In this document: positions 11,273-23,005 of the stretch, in pieces
Layout: each line of letters starts with the position of its first letter
Position numbering within the stretch: the first letter of the stretch is position 1
DNA from: Verpa conica
Taxonomy: Eukaryota > Ascomycota > Pezizomycetes > Pezizales > Morchellaceae
Direction: 5' to 3'
Assembly (NCBI GenBank): GCA_033030425.1
Contig: JAUFSD010000001.1
Coordinates: 2,108,001 to 2,172,000, forward strand
Length of the DNA: 64,000 nucleotides
Program-made: the position numbers and the translations under genes
Notes under the pieces: generated by a model
Databases searched by the model: none
Told to the model about the DNA's origin: nothing
The model's input: only the letters and a program-made list of their open reading frames with translations

Positions 11273-11871
11273 TCAATATTCTACAAGTTTCCAAAGAGAT
11301 AAGGTATGCCTGGAGAATCCGACCCTTTGAGGCTCGTATACCCGCAGCGGTACCCTGAGGCCTGTACAGCGAACGGTAAAAAAAAAGATCGAGAAACGCG
11401 ATACACGAGAATCAGTTTTTCTGTTTGTTCTTTAGATTTTGGCAAATATTCTAGTAGTAGGATTGGCCATAAACCCTATTAGCAGACTCTGATTCCTCGA
11501 TCTTTTTTGCCGTACGCTGTATGTCCGCTACCATAAGACCGGGGCGCGCGGGGGCCTCAAACTCCTTGAGGCTCATCTCCACCTTAACGCCGCCTAGAAG
11601 TGATGCATAGTGAGCTTATCCAAACCTGAAATTGTATTAGCTGTGGAGTTCTGCGAGGTTATGCCTATCTGGATAACTTTAATCTAACGTTGCGTATAAT
11701 AAGCGATAACTAGTCAGAGTGACTCAACGGTGACTAACAAAGGATTCAGATGAAGCCCGGAACCTTGTATTTGTCTGCCAGAAACAGGGGGTAGTTTTTG
11801 TATGGTGTGGCTTCGTGCACTGGTATCCTACTATCTCTGTTTCTGGGCTCTTACGCTGGTGGACAAGTAAG

Positions 11872-11878
11872 TATATAA
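11872..11878 (+). promoter_or_regulatory. TATA-like box of the MFS gene
   Basis: TATATAA lies about 80 bp upstream of the transporter ATG, a normal spacing for a fungal TATA element. The assignment rests on position and sequence only. Confidence 0.4.
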
Positions 11879-11958
11879 TGCCATAGATGTACTAGACATG
11901 GAGATCATCAACACCCTCTTCACTCATCTCCTCCGTGATTTAAACGAAAGAGAAAAAG

Positions 11959-13677
11959 ATGCCTTCTCACCTAGAAAGGCTGAGGATAGTGTTAAAACCA
12001 TTACTTTTTGCTGTCCTCGCTGGATCTCAAATACTCGATATATTTAATGTCACAGGCGTTACTTTTGCCTTACCTAGTATTGCGGAGAAATACAACATCT
12101 CAGAGGCCGAGGCTAGCTGGGTTTTGTCCGCGTATTCTCTTACGTTTGGATCATTCCTACTCATTGCTGGACGTCTAGGTTAGCCCAAATTTCCCTAAGT
12201 AAATTTGATTTACATAGTTAATATTAATCCTTTTAAAGGTGATATAATTGGACACCACCGTGTTTATTCAATTGGACTCCTTCTATTTTCTATATGTTCT
12301 GGAATCTGCGCTGGTATTGACAATGTCATCGCACTATATGTTGTTCGGGCGCTTCAAGGGATCTTTGCTGCTTGCACCATTCCAACATCATATGCTCTCG
12401 TGGCTACAAGTTACCAAGGGAAGAGTCAAAAAATGGCTATTAGCGCACTAGGAGCATGTCAATCTATTGGTGGTGTAGTTGGAACAATAGGTGTGTGTTT
12501 CTTATACTATTTTAAAGAGGCGCTCGAATATATTCTAATAGTTCTCTAGTTGGTGGTGTTTTTACAGCAACGTCGATTGGATACCGAGGGCTATTCTGGC
12601 TATCATTTGGACTAGGAATGACATTCGCAATCCTGTCCTTTATTCTCATTACTCCTATATCTACGGATAATGCAAATCTCAAAAGGCTAGACTATCCCGG
12701 CGCATTTTTCATCACAGCCGGCTCTCTCCTTCTCGTTTTCGGTTTTACAGAGGCAGTACAGGGGTGGTCTCAAGCTAAAGTCATAGCTCCTATTGTGCTA
12801 GGGGTTGCTACGATCGCCTTCTTCGTCTTCTGGGAGGAATTTATCCTCGAGAGGTACCTCGACCTGGAGCCACTCATTCCACGAAAAGTGTGGTCTTTCC
12901 CCAACTTCAGCCCTATCGTCCCTATCACCGGTCTTACATATGCAACTTTCTTTATCATTTTGCTAAACGGTAGTCAATTCCTTATTAGGGTTCAAGGGGT
13001 AAGTTTTCCTGAATCACAGAAAACTTCGTGATCACAAGTTTTAATATCTCAATAGAAAAAATACTTGACCGCTGCAATCGAGTTTCTACCTAGTAGTGTA
13101 GTCTCAGTAATTTTACTGCCAATTATGGGAGCACTTTATGGGAAAATTCCACCGAAGTGGGTCATGATAGGTGGGGAGGTACTTGTGATCGTCGGGGAGA
13201 TCCTATTTTCACGGAACGAAATCAGTACAAGCTTCTGGCGTTACACTTTCTCGGGACAGGTCGTCATGGCACTCGGTCTCGCTGGATTCTTTGTTAACTA
13301 TCTTAATATTGCTGTATGTATCCTTCTCTCTAACTACTATCTAGTCAAGTACTAAGCGATTAAAGATCTCGAGTGCTCCTAACGAGATGCAAGGCCTCAT
13401 CGCCGGAATCCTACAGACAGTAGGTCAGCTGGGGACAGCACTAGCTTTTGCGATCGCTAGCTCAGAGATTCATGGGGAGACTCCAGAAGAGTTACTTCCG
13501 GGGTATAGAAACTCGTTTTATACAGCTGCTGCATTCGCTGCTGCCGCCCTTATAATTGCGACTGTTTTTGTTAGGAGCGATGCCATTGTACTGGCTACCG
13601 ATGCGAAGAGTAGTGATGTGGAGAGTTTAAGCATGGCATCCGAGCTAGCAGACCTAAATAAGAAGGAAGTCTTGTAG
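11959..13677 (+). CDS. MFS drug:H+ antiporter, DHA2 (14-TM) family
   Basis: A plasma- or vacuolar-membrane proton antiporter of the DHA2 group, related to the aminotriazole-resistance (ATR1-like) exporters. Introns at 12179-12238, 12491-12549, 12999-13055 and 13314-13365 each join helices in frame. Visible marks are an N-terminal helix with QILDIFNVTGVTFALPSI, the MFS motif A region GRLGDIIGHHRVY (restored by the first splice), ALQGIFAACTIPTSYAL, and a long run of hydrophobic segments to a short acidic cytoplasmic tail. Length is about 500 residues, as expected. The start is the first ATG after the TATA-like box. The substrate cannot be read from the sequence. Divergence from a zinc-finger regulator suggests local control of export, possibly toxin or drug resistance; that is inference. 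No secondary-metabolite enzymes flank it. Confidence 0.9.
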
Positions 13678-14884
13678 ACGCGAAAAAGTTTTAGCAGGAT
13701 GGGTTAAGTTGATTGTTTTTCATTTAGAATGTTTGGGATGATAGATTATTTAATAATATATAAGGGGTTTTCTTTCTTTTTGGTGTTTTGGTTTCTTTAT
13801 CTGGCCTGTTAAAAAAATCTTTCTTTACCGTTTGATAGACTACTCCGGCCGTAGTTACCACTAATTCTCCCCCTCCCCTTTTCTTTTATAATTTTTTTTA
13901 CTTAATAGGCGATTAATTTGTTATTGTTAGATATTATATCTTGGCTATGTGTTGAGTTAGATCAATAATACTATTATATCTCCTTTGATCTCTATGCTCG
14001 CACATTGCGGACCCTGCTCACTAGTCCGAGGTCTAGAAGAAGTCAACTACCCCAATGAGAGTCGGCGGGGCTAGTGGGGACTCTGTAGATACCCGAGGTT
14101 TAGTAGAAAAGCTTTTATGTGACTTACGGAGGGTAAAGTGTGGATGATTATCGGTGATATCGAAGAACAGCGAAAGGTGGCGGCGTTCAAACCATCAAAA
14201 TAGGGAGGGGTGTATGTATTATTGAACCCTATTTGGACATGGGGGTTAAGACTAAACCCTACCTATAGGGGCTAGGACTTTAAAGTCCCAATATAGCGGT
14301 ACTAGGGAGGTAAGTAGACTTATATACACATCGTGGTGCAGTCAGAGAGAGATAACATTGAGAAAAGCTTCCTAAATAAAAGCAACGTGCTCATAGCAAA
14401 AGATCCTAAGCACCGTGTACTAGTGCGGCCTAGACAACAAGAGCAAGCACGAAGTAGGAAAGGATAGATAGCTAGATAGAGGGAGGGAGGGTACCTCTGT
14501 AGCTAATAGGGGGTTAGTCAAGTAGTATATCTAATACACCCAATAGATGCATCCTATATGTTGTTAGATACAATTAAGTGGGGGTCAATTACTAGCCACA
14601 CTTAAGGCAATATATCCTTCAACCCGTGTCAGTGGTGGTACGTGCCAGGTTTAAAATACGCAGTATCAGGGTTTATTTTAGGTATGTAATTCAACTCCTC
14701 TCTGTCATACGCTGCGCGGGCGCTTGGCAGGTTATGTTAAGGCCGCCAATTCTACGTAGTGGCAGGTACCATGTCTCTATTATAACAGCTCTACCCCTCC
14801 TACCAACTACAGGACTACATTACTGCTAGATCTACTAGAACTCGACACTTTCTTCTTGATTTCTATAAATCAAATTCATAAGAT
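13678..14884. other. Intergenic spacer
   Basis: AT-rich 3' flank of the MFS gene, with T-rich tracts at 13755-13910, then a region with short hairpin-prone words around GGGTT/AACCC (14220-14300). No gene recognised. Confidence 0.5.
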
Positions 14885-17458
14885 ATGGTGACTCCTTCTC
14901 TGGGCTTGCCTGAAAGCTTCGGTAAGTTCTTAGGGCAGGAAAACATTCTTTGGCTTGAATTTCACATTCTAATAATAGAGCTAACACTATAAACCTAGCC
15001 CCCATCTCTTTAGAAACCTCACCCCCATCTAGCCCTATCATCCCTACAATAGCAGTAGATTCACTACAAAGCCTCGAACAGCTTAGACTTCTCGATGAAA
15101 TCGACAAACTCCGTGCCTATGGGGTTAATGAATTTGTCTCCCTCCCACAACTCGTCGTCTGTGGTGATCAGTCCTCCGGAAAATCTTCTGTCCTTGAGGC
15201 CATTACCGAAATCCCATTTCCACGCAAGGATAGCCTCTGCACGCGTTTTGCGACTCAGATTGTTCTTAGACGTGGACCGAAGACTAAGGTCTTTGTTAAA
15301 ATTCTTGCCGATAGTAAACGCCCAGAGAATGAGCGGGAGAAGCTTGCAGAGTTCACTGGGAGCCTGGACTTGGAGGGCTTTGGGAATTTACCCGCCCTGA
15401 TAGAGACTGCACAGGAAGCTATGGGTATAACTCCAGGGAGCGGGGCCTTCTCTAAGGACGTCCTTAGTATTGAGATAACTGGTCCTAAAAGACCTCAACT
15501 TACCGTAGTCGACCTCCCTGGATTGACACATTCCGAGAACAAGTCACAGAGTCGTGATGATGTTGAGCTGGTATCTGAGATGGTTTATAAATATATGTGT
15601 AACCCACGAACCATCATTCTCGCCATAATAACAGCAAAGAATGACTATGCCAACCAGATCATTCTCAAGCGCGCAAAGGAGGTGGACCCAGAGGGTATAC
15701 GCACCTTGGGGATCATCACAAAACCCGATATGCTCCCTGTGGGTTCTGAAAGCGAGGATGATTTTATCACATTGGCAAAGAATGGGGACATTTTCTTCAA
15801 GCTGGGTTGGCATGTTCTCCGAAATAGGTCTTACGAGGAACGTGATTCTAGTTTTGCAGATCGAAATCGTCTAGAACAGATATTCTTCGAGAGGGGTGTT
15901 TGGGCGGAACTTCCGCGGAATACCGTGGGTATCGTAGCGCTGAGATCACGACTGAGTTTACTACTACTTAACCGTATCAAGCAGGAGCTGCCTAGAGTTT
16001 ATCAAGATATTGGTGATGGGCTTAAAATTTGTGAGTCTCAGCTCCAGAAACTGGGACAACGGCGGTCGACCGTCGATGAGCAAAGACTCTTCCTATCAAA
16101 GATGAGCGAGGCTTTTGGACGCTTGTGCAAAGCTGCTATCGATGGTATTTACGAGGAAGATTTTTTCGGGGATACTGTGAGCCTTGAGGGGCGACTTAAA
16201 CGTTTGCGTGCAGTTATCCAGAACTTCAATAGTTCTTTCGCAGAGAAATTACGAACGGAAGGGCATCTAAAGCAGATACTAGACGAAGGTGAGAAGAAAA
16301 CGATAACTGAGCCAAGCACCCCGGAACAAATTACCCGGAAAGAGGCCATCTCATGGGTCAAGCCTATCCTACTTCGTAGCCGTGGTCGCGAGCTCCCTGG
16401 AACTTATAACCCTCTTCTCATTGGAGAGCTCTTCTGGGAACAGTCAAAACCATGGGAATCTCTAGCTCAGAATCATCTCGATAGAGTCTGGAAGGCCTGT
16501 CATAAATTCCTACATGTCCTACTACAAGATATCACACCACTGAGCGAGGTTCTTGATTCACTATTCTCTTACTGGATCGATGGCCAGATGGAAGAAAGGT
16601 TTGATAGGGCTAGTAAGGAGCTGAAGAACTTACTTACCGATAGGAGGCGCCATGCGATTACCTATAATCAGTATTGCACGGAAAGCATGCAGACGGCTAG
16701 AAAGAACAGGCTAAAGCAGAATTATATTTCTTCTATCAAGTCGGTTACTAGCTGGGATCCAAATTTCGCGGGGAGTATCAATTTGGATCCATCTAAGCTT
16801 TTGGATGCCCTTGTTGCACCAAATTTGGTGGATATGGATGAATATGCGTGCGATGAGGCATTGGATGGGATGAATGCGTACTATGAGGTAGCACGATATC
16901 ATATCCCATACTCTTTTTCCCCTTGCGGAATAAGACTAAATCACCTTTCTAGACTGCTTCTAAAGTTTTCATTGATAATATAGCCATTCAAGTCGTCGAA
17001 CGCCAGGTACTTGGCGGGCTATGGGACATCTTCTCGCCATCCTCGGTTGCTGGGATGGCAGTGGAACTTATCTCTAATATTGCAGCGGAATCAGGCGAGG
17101 ATCAGTACCGAAGAGACCAGTTAGAAGCAAAGCAAAAAAGCCTTAAAACGGGCCTTGAAGTCTGCAGGGGCGCTTTAAAGGGCGCGGAGACAAGTATTAA
17201 TTCCTATCTAGCTCAAAATATGTATAGGTTAGTTAATTAGAATTTATAGGTACATGTATATCATCTGCTCGAGCTCCTCACAATAAACCCAAAGACCAGC
17301 CTAGATACTCCACCAGCTCAGATGATCTCGCATCTCTCTTCGAAAACAGTAATCTAGAAGATTATCTTAATCGAAAAGGTAAAGGTGATGTTGGAGCTGG
17401 GTCTGGGTCCAATACTGTAGTTGGAAAACCCAAGAGTACGCTACCTAAAAACCCATAA
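14885..17458 (+). CDS. Dynamin-superfamily GTPase (fungal Mx/Vps1-like)
   Basis: A large membrane-remodelling GTPase. The ATG at 14885 opens a 37-nt first exon; introns follow at 14922-15013, 16888-16952 and, less surely, 17228-17304, giving about 779 residues. The G1 loop GDQSSGKSS (63-71), switch Thr (CTRFAT), G3 DLPGL (from 179) and G4 TKPD (248-251) are intact. A middle/stalk region follows and a GED-like segment (IDNIAIQVVERQVLGGLWDIFSP) is joined by the second splice. There is no PH or proline-rich domain, so it is not a classical endocytic dynamin; it resembles the many accessory Mx-like dynamins of filamentous fungi. Without the short first exon there is no in-frame ATG before the GTPase domain, which supports the model. 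A Nup98-like segment lies directly downstream and may belong to the same transcript. The last intron and true C-terminus are the weak points. Confidence 0.85.
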
Positions 17459-17487
17459 ATGTATGTCTACGGTGTTATATTCTTTAG

Positions 17488-17727
17488 TGGGTACTAATGA
17501 TGTTAATAGCCATGGCACTTCATTGGGTGCCGAACTTAGGGAGTTCTGAGCCACCATATATTAAACAAAAAGTTGACGGTGGAGAGGGGCCGGGGTATAA
17601 ATGCTATCATATAAGTATTGTATCTATGAATGCTTATGTAGAGTTCTCGTTTGAGGAGCTGAGGTTGCGGGATTATGAAATTGGTTTAGGGCCTAGTAAG
17701 TTTAATACGGGTCCTATAAGTCTTTAA
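17488..17727 (+). CDS. Nup98-like nucleoporin segment, possible last exon of the dynamin gene
   Basis: An open frame preceded immediately by a good acceptor (TTCTTTAG, ending at 17487), with ATGs from 17497. It reads GSSEPPYIKQ.. then YHISIVSMNAYVEFSFEELRLRDYEIG. The pattern PPY, SI..M.AY and SFEELRL.DY is that of the segment found near the FG region of Nup98/Nup100/Nup116-type nucleoporins. Standing alone it would be 77 residues without FG repeats or an autoproteolytic domain, so it is either a nucleoporin fragment or the C-terminal tail of the dynamin-like GTPase joined through an intron (for example from the GT at 17420 in ..SNT/gtagtt). I recall similar tails on fungal dynamins but cannot verify it here. 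Confidence 0.45.
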   Translation, partial: WVLMMLIAMALHWVPNLGSSEPPYIKQKVDGGEGPGYKCYHISIVSMNAYVEFSFEELRLRDYEIGLGPSKFNTGPISL

Positions 17728-18027
17728 CTTGTGATGGTAGCATAAATCTTATTAAACTACATAACTATAATATAAGGGTTTGTGCTGGGGGATTATTTAT
17801 GCGACTTGAGCCGCCCGAGTGATAACTTATGTTGTACTAAGAAGAAGAGCTTGGCATGCGGTGATTCCTGAACAGAGCCGCAGCCACCAGGCAATCTCTA
17901 TTATTGAGCCTCCATCAATAACCCGAGGGGAGATAAAAGGCCACTGAGAACCCAGGCGGGTTCTAGTTTTAGTATACAGTATCGTATAATCTCCCTACGG
18001 TAACGGATTCAATTAATTTATCCCATA
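17728..18027. other. Short spacer and TMEM223-like promoter
   Basis: Three hundred bases between the Nup98-like frame and the next start codon. No distinct motif was identified. Confidence 0.5.
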
Positions 18028-18980
18028 ATGGCACCCCCAACCTGCGCTCGCCTCCTCTTCTTGCGAAAAACCCCACTGCTACCCCAGCTGCAGAGCCTTT
18101 CTTCACGTCAAACGACTGGTATATTCCGCTTTCAGTTCCAGCAATTACGATATGCCAGCAAGAAGGCTATTAAGGCGACCGATGGAAAAAAGAAGGCTTC
18201 ACCGCCTACTGTGTCTATTAAGGTAGCCTCTCCGATATCCCCGACAGTAAAGTACTTTTCGCTTTCCGAGTCGTTGGGTAGTTCGGGAAAGAAAAGTATT
18301 ATACTCTACGCATGTAACAACAGGCTATTCGTAGTCGGATGCTACGCTCTGGCCACGGGGATGGTTGCGTGGAGTGTTTATACATTTAATACGAACATTG
18401 CGGGCAAAAGGCCTGGAATCCCACAGTGGGTTGTGACTACAACCTATGTGAGTATTACGATTATGATGTTGTTAGCTGGGGTGGTAGCGTACTACCCTAC
18501 TCGGTAAGTTCTTACTACAGATTCAATCTATCTGTCTTTGTGAAAGGAAAGAATCATGCTGATTTATGATGGGGTAGGATTGTTCAAGTTATTCATGCGC
18601 ATCCTATCCCCGGGACTGCACGGACACCTCCAAGGGTCTCCATAATTCTTCACAAACGCCCAATTCTCCCTACGCTACCTATGCGGAAGATTGAGATTGC
18701 GTCTCCGGATCTCATCACTCTGGGGGAATCCCTCCAGCCGATACACGCTGCAAAACAAACCCCTGCTCTCGAGCTAGAGGATACGAGGGGCACTGTGACA
18801 AAAATTAGGCATGGAATTACAGGGGCCCCGTTTAAGGTGTTTGATTTCTTTAGGAGAGCACTGAGCACAGGGGATTTTGTGGTGCTGAAGGTGGAGGGTG
18901 TAGGAAAGTTTAGGATCAGTAAGGATGGATGGGTGTGGGAAAGAAGGGGGTTGGATAGGCTGTTTAAGCAGACTAGATAA
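18028..18980 (+). CDS. Mitochondrial two-TM protein, TMEM223-like
   Basis: Predicted mitochondrial inner-membrane protein of 292 residues, from the ATG at 18028 with one intron at 18504-18577. The N-terminus is a typical presequence: Arg/Leu/Ser-rich with no acidic residue until about residue 50. Two membrane segments follow, about residues 98-118 (LFVVGCYALATGMVAW) and 134-155 (WVVTTTYVSITIMMLLAGVV). The C-terminal part is a soluble beta-rich domain starting IVQVIHAHPIPG. The order presequence, TM, TM, soluble domain and the lead-in ILYACNNRLF resemble TMEM223, a family linked to COX1 translation and cytochrome oxidase assembly. The assignment is by architecture only and the protein could be an uncharacterised fungal family. 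It lies 0.5 kb upstream of PDX1, another mitochondrial protein, on the same strand. Confidence 0.7.
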
Positions 18981-19457
18981 AGGGTATTAGGACCGAATTT
19001 GATGTAGATATATGTATATTTAAAATTGGAAATAAAGGTCTATGAGGTTGTTACTTGTATAGGGTGTTTGGAGATTAGGATTTGAGCAGGGAATATACTC
19101 TTTCGGCATGCCGAGTGAGTATCTCTCAGTTTTTTTCCTTAGTACAGCAAGTACCGATAGGAAAGCTGCACCATAAAAATTAACAAATAGAGCTGCACTA
19201 ATATTCCCACATACCATATCTTGAACTCTATGCGATTCTTGAGCAAAGTAATTTTTTGTTGGGCGCACAGGAGACATTCACCCTGGTCCGACACCCCCCC
19301 GAGCACAATTCCGCTGGCGGGCGCGGAAACGGGAACCATAAAAAAAGTTGAATGTCGACCTCAACCTCCACTCCCAACAACCTCTCCACCTACACCCCAG
19401 TCATCCCATCTACTCTATCACTCTATCACACTAAATACCTCTACGGCGATCTTAATA
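18981..19457. other. Spacer and PDX1 promoter
   Basis: AT-rich sequence, then a pyrimidine-rich CT/CA leader (19360-19440) directly before the PDX1 start, typical of a fungal transcription-start region. No gene. Confidence 0.5.
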
Positions 19458-21094
19458 ATGTCTGCTTCTTTTCGCCGACTTTCAAACATGTTGATTGGTT
19501 CTGCCTCCACTGCGCCATTACGGCGACAGGTGCTTACTCGAGGTACTTTCTCTTAGCGGCACTCCCACTATGAATTAGAATTATCACCATTGAGGGTTAC
19601 AGTACTCTCGAGCTTATAACTAACTTCAAGATAGGGTTACGAACGACCACTCCGAACAATGCTGCTTCAAATCTAAACATGCCAGCACTGAGCCCCACTA
19701 TGACAGAGGGGACTATCGGTAGCTGGAAAGTTAAGGAAGGTCGGTACCCCTGTTAGTTTTGGAAGGGGGGGTATTGGAGGAGAGGGAGCACTTAATCAGT
19801 AAATAGAATGTGGTAATAAAGTATTGATTGAATTTCGGCGACATAGGTGATGAGTTTTCTGCCGGCGATGTCCTATTGGAGATCGAGACCGATAAAGCTC
19901 AAATGGACGTCGAAGCCCAAGACGACGGTATCATGGCAAAGATTATGGTATATCTATCCTCTATTTACTCATCTGCCATGTTGCAGCTACTCAAAAAAAT
20001 TACTACCACAGGTCAAAGCCGGATCCAAAGCCGTTCAAGTTGGTACCCGTATCGGCGTCATTGCAGAACAGGGCGATGATATATCCTCCCTTGAGATCCC
20101 CGCCGAAGATGATGCTGGTCCCGGTTCCAAATCGGTAGATAATTCATCACCAAAGAAAGACACTACCTCACCACCCTCGGAAGATAGGCCAACTATGGTA
20201 GAGTCTTCAGCTAAATCGACACCACAGACATCCCACAAGCATGCTGCTCCCAAGAGTCCTTACACCCCATCGCCGTCTGTTGCACATCTCCTCCGTACAC
20301 ACAAGATTACGAAAGAGGATATCTCGCGGATCATAACAACTGGACCTAAAGGGAGATTGCTGAAAGGAGATATCTTAGCGTTCCTCGGTAAGATTGAGAA
20401 GAACTGGCCGAAGGAATTAGAGGGAAGGATTGTGAAGGGTGCAAGACTTGACCTAAGTAATATCAAGATTGCACCACCGAAGAAGGAAGTTCCTAAGACG
20501 GCAGAGGAGCACAAGGTAGAGGTCCCGAGAGATAGTATATTGAGGTTGGAGATTTCCTTTAGTGAAGTTTTGAAGGTGCAGAGCAAGCTTCAAGGTATGT
20601 CTACACGTCTACTCATTTCGAGGTTTAAACTAATTAACATGTTAAAAAAATAAAATAAAATAGGGGTCCTCGGCGTTCATCTTCCTCTTTCATCCTTTAT
20701 TAAAAAGGCCACAGCGAAAGCTAACCAGAATCTCCCTAAATCCTCCCTTCCCCCGACTGCCTCTGAGCTCTTTGATGAAATCCTTGGGCTTCCCTCTACC
20801 TCCAGCCCCCTCAAAAACACCTACGAATCCTTTACCCCGCAGGTCACGGCGCTTCCGTCAGCTGCTTTTGTAGATTCCGAGCCACCGGCAGAATTTGATA
20901 TAATTGATATCCTTACTAGCACTGCATCACCTGCCCCATCTAAGAAGGCGCTCCCACCGCATTCCGGGATTGCAGCAACAGGGCCTAATATTCTAACCCT
21001 AACGGTCCCGAGCGTAGAGGAGGCAAGAGCGAAAGTATTCCTAGAGAATGTCAAGGGATATTTAGAGAAGGACCCCGGGAGCTTGGTTTTGTAG
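19458..21094 (+). CDS. PDX1: Pyruvate dehydrogenase complex E3-binding protein (protein X)
   Basis: PDX1 anchors dihydrolipoamide dehydrogenase (E3) to the E2 core of the mitochondrial pyruvate dehydrogenase complex. Five exons from the ATG at 19458, introns 19543-19634, 19740-19846, 19948-20011 and 20595-20663, give 434 residues. An Arg/Ser-rich presequence is followed by a lipoyl domain opening [17 protein letters not shown], with the lipoylated lysine in [12 protein letters not shown] (about K80). A Ser/Pro-rich linker leads to a peripheral-subunit-binding domain (about 182-222, [24 protein letters not shown]). The C-terminal half lacks the acetyltransferase HxxxD motif, which separates it from the catalytic E2. 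Every splice falls within conserved sequence and restores it, so the model is firm. Confidence 0.92.
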
Positions 21095-21702
21095 GTGGAT
21101 ATTTGGTTTGTAGTTGAGTAGTGAGTTGACACGCAACTAATGCGTATTTGATATCCTTTACGCAAATTGAATTGAGCGTCATAGTATGGAGGGGTCTAAG
21201 TAGAGCGGTAAAAAATTATGATAGAGGAATGTACAGGCAGATATGTTCGTGGTGCAGTTTCAGATCACGGAATCCACCTCAACAGGAAAATACGAACCTT
21301 TTTATAGGTTCAAAATCTTATCTTTAAACCAGAAAAGATAAAAATCTTCTTAAATTTCTAATAACTCTCTACTACTCTGAGTACCTAAATACATTACAAA
21401 AGATTTTTCACATATGTATTTATTTTTAGTAAATTTCTAAAGTTTATTAAAGGGTGCTCTAACTAGTGCTTTGGCCCTTTAGGTGGTGTAACTAGCAACT
21501 CTAGGTATAGTTTAGAAATTATTTTAAAAAAATCACTAGATAAAGTAACATCTTGCACAAAATTTCTAAAAAAACCTATGATTCCCCCTATATCTCAGAT
21601 TTTCTATACCTATACTTGTTTTTCAGCTGATTTCAGAGCTTGGTGGGTTTTAGGCTTTCCTCTAGGAACCGCGCTATCTCACCTAAAGCTGTATCATGAA
21701 CA
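21095..21702. other. AT-rich spacer at start of repeat island
   Basis: No gene recognised. Stop-rich, A/T-rich sequence that leads directly into a series of inverted-repeat elements. Confidence 0.5.
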
Positions 21703-22289
21703 TATTGTCGGGTAGCAAAAATACCCGTATATTTGCGCAATGGCATGGCAACGCAAAGCAGTCAACACAAATAAGCGAAAATTAACAGCAAAAGCATGGA
21801 ATAAATGCCAGGTAAAAAAATCAAAAATAACTGAATATACATTAACACTTGTTTTAAAAAAGGCTAGTCCTAATGGTTATCTAGGCTCTCTAGATCATAG
21901 GTTGTATTAAAGTACCCAAAACTCCGGATTTTATCATTTCCCAAGAATGAATGATTCCACCACCAATTCCTACTAATATCCCCTGAAACTTTGGGAGATA
22001 GTTAAAGAGACTGGTATAATACTCCTATGATACAGGTTTTGTCAGAGACCAAATATACTCAATATGGCAGGTATTAAGGGGGTATCATGAGCATGCTACA
22101 TTTCTTCTATTATTATCTTATAGAAATAGATTTAGATATTTTAATTTCATCACCTCAGGCCTATAGTTTTATCTGATACCATTTGGTCATTTTTTAGCTG
22201 TTGTTTTGGATCAGTTGTGTTGTCATATTGTAAAGTGGGTTGGTCGTGTTGCTACGCAAATGTCCGGGTATTTTTGCTACCCGACAATA
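21703..22289. mobile_element. MITE with 26-bp perfect inverted ends
   Basis: The ends are perfect inverted copies (21702-21727 and 22265-22290) containing TTGTCGGGTAGC. Weaker similarity runs inwards, for example TTTGCG and GCAAC blocks. TA borders both sides (21703-21704 and 22288-22289). About 580 bp in all, AT-rich, with no transposase. Consistent with a non-autonomous Tc1/mariner-type element. Confidence 0.75.
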
Positions 22290-22512
22290 TCTATGTAGCT
22301 GTCTAGTGACTGTATAAACTTATTTTTCCCTATATTAGACCTGTGATATTTAAATTAGTTGCTGCTTAGGTTTCCTTTACGCACCCTCTTTCTATAATAT
22401 TTGGTTTTTAGGTGACTCATGGATCGAGTATCATACCACGCTCTAAATTTCATCATAAGAATTTTGGAGCATTTTATTTTGCCATCGTGATCTGTATCCT
22501 CATCTCATCTTG

Positions 22513-22809
22513 TACCGTATAAACTCACAAACCCACTATCTCTGTCCAGCGGTGGATTATTTCCGGACCAGACAGAGTGAGGCTCGGCACAGGACTTAGC
22601 AGTAGGATAGTGTTAGAGTATCCCATATTAGTGGTAGGTTACTACATACTACTGATTCAAGTAAAATTTTCATTATTATTCGATGATGCCATGTTCATAA
22701 GTAATCACTCCATGGTCACCCCTAACCTTTGTGCCGAGCATCGTTCTCTCTGATGCGGACATAATCCACTTATTGATGGAGATAGTGGATTTCATGAGTT
22801 TATACGGTA
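22513..22809. mobile_element. MITE with CCGTATAAAC ends
   Basis: Inverted arms of about 60 bp (22515-22575 and 22746-22807) share CCGTATAAACTCA, CCACTATCTC and GGTGGATTAT/GTGGATTAT blocks. TA on each side (22513-22514 and 22808-22809) is the likely target duplication. The centre is about 170 bp with no coding capacity. The terminal bases resemble those of the next element to the right. Confidence 0.7.
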
Positions 22810-23005
22810 CATGAGAGTCTATCTCGGATGAGTACCACTCTTAGGTATGCACATCTTGTTTCCCGTATGGCTCCTGATAATATAGCTGCAGATATAGCAA
22901 CTGGAGTTAAGTCTTTAACAATTTGATGTACTCTAAGCTTATTTACTTGCAGATGAGCTATTTTTGGGAGAGGGAATATATATCCCTCTCATGCAAACCA
23001 CTACA

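Larger units (their letters stand above)
11040..11958. other. Shared divergent promoter region of regulator and MFS transporter
   Basis: No gene lies between the two divergent start codons. It includes a palindromic candidate operator (11257-11272) and an imperfect inverted repeat (11365-11393 against 11496-11520, both containing GATCGAG next to an A/T run). A TATATAA box lies near the transporter start, and TATAAATA occurs near 11150 on the side of the regulator. The inverted repeat may be a small degenerate MITE. Confidence 0.55.
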
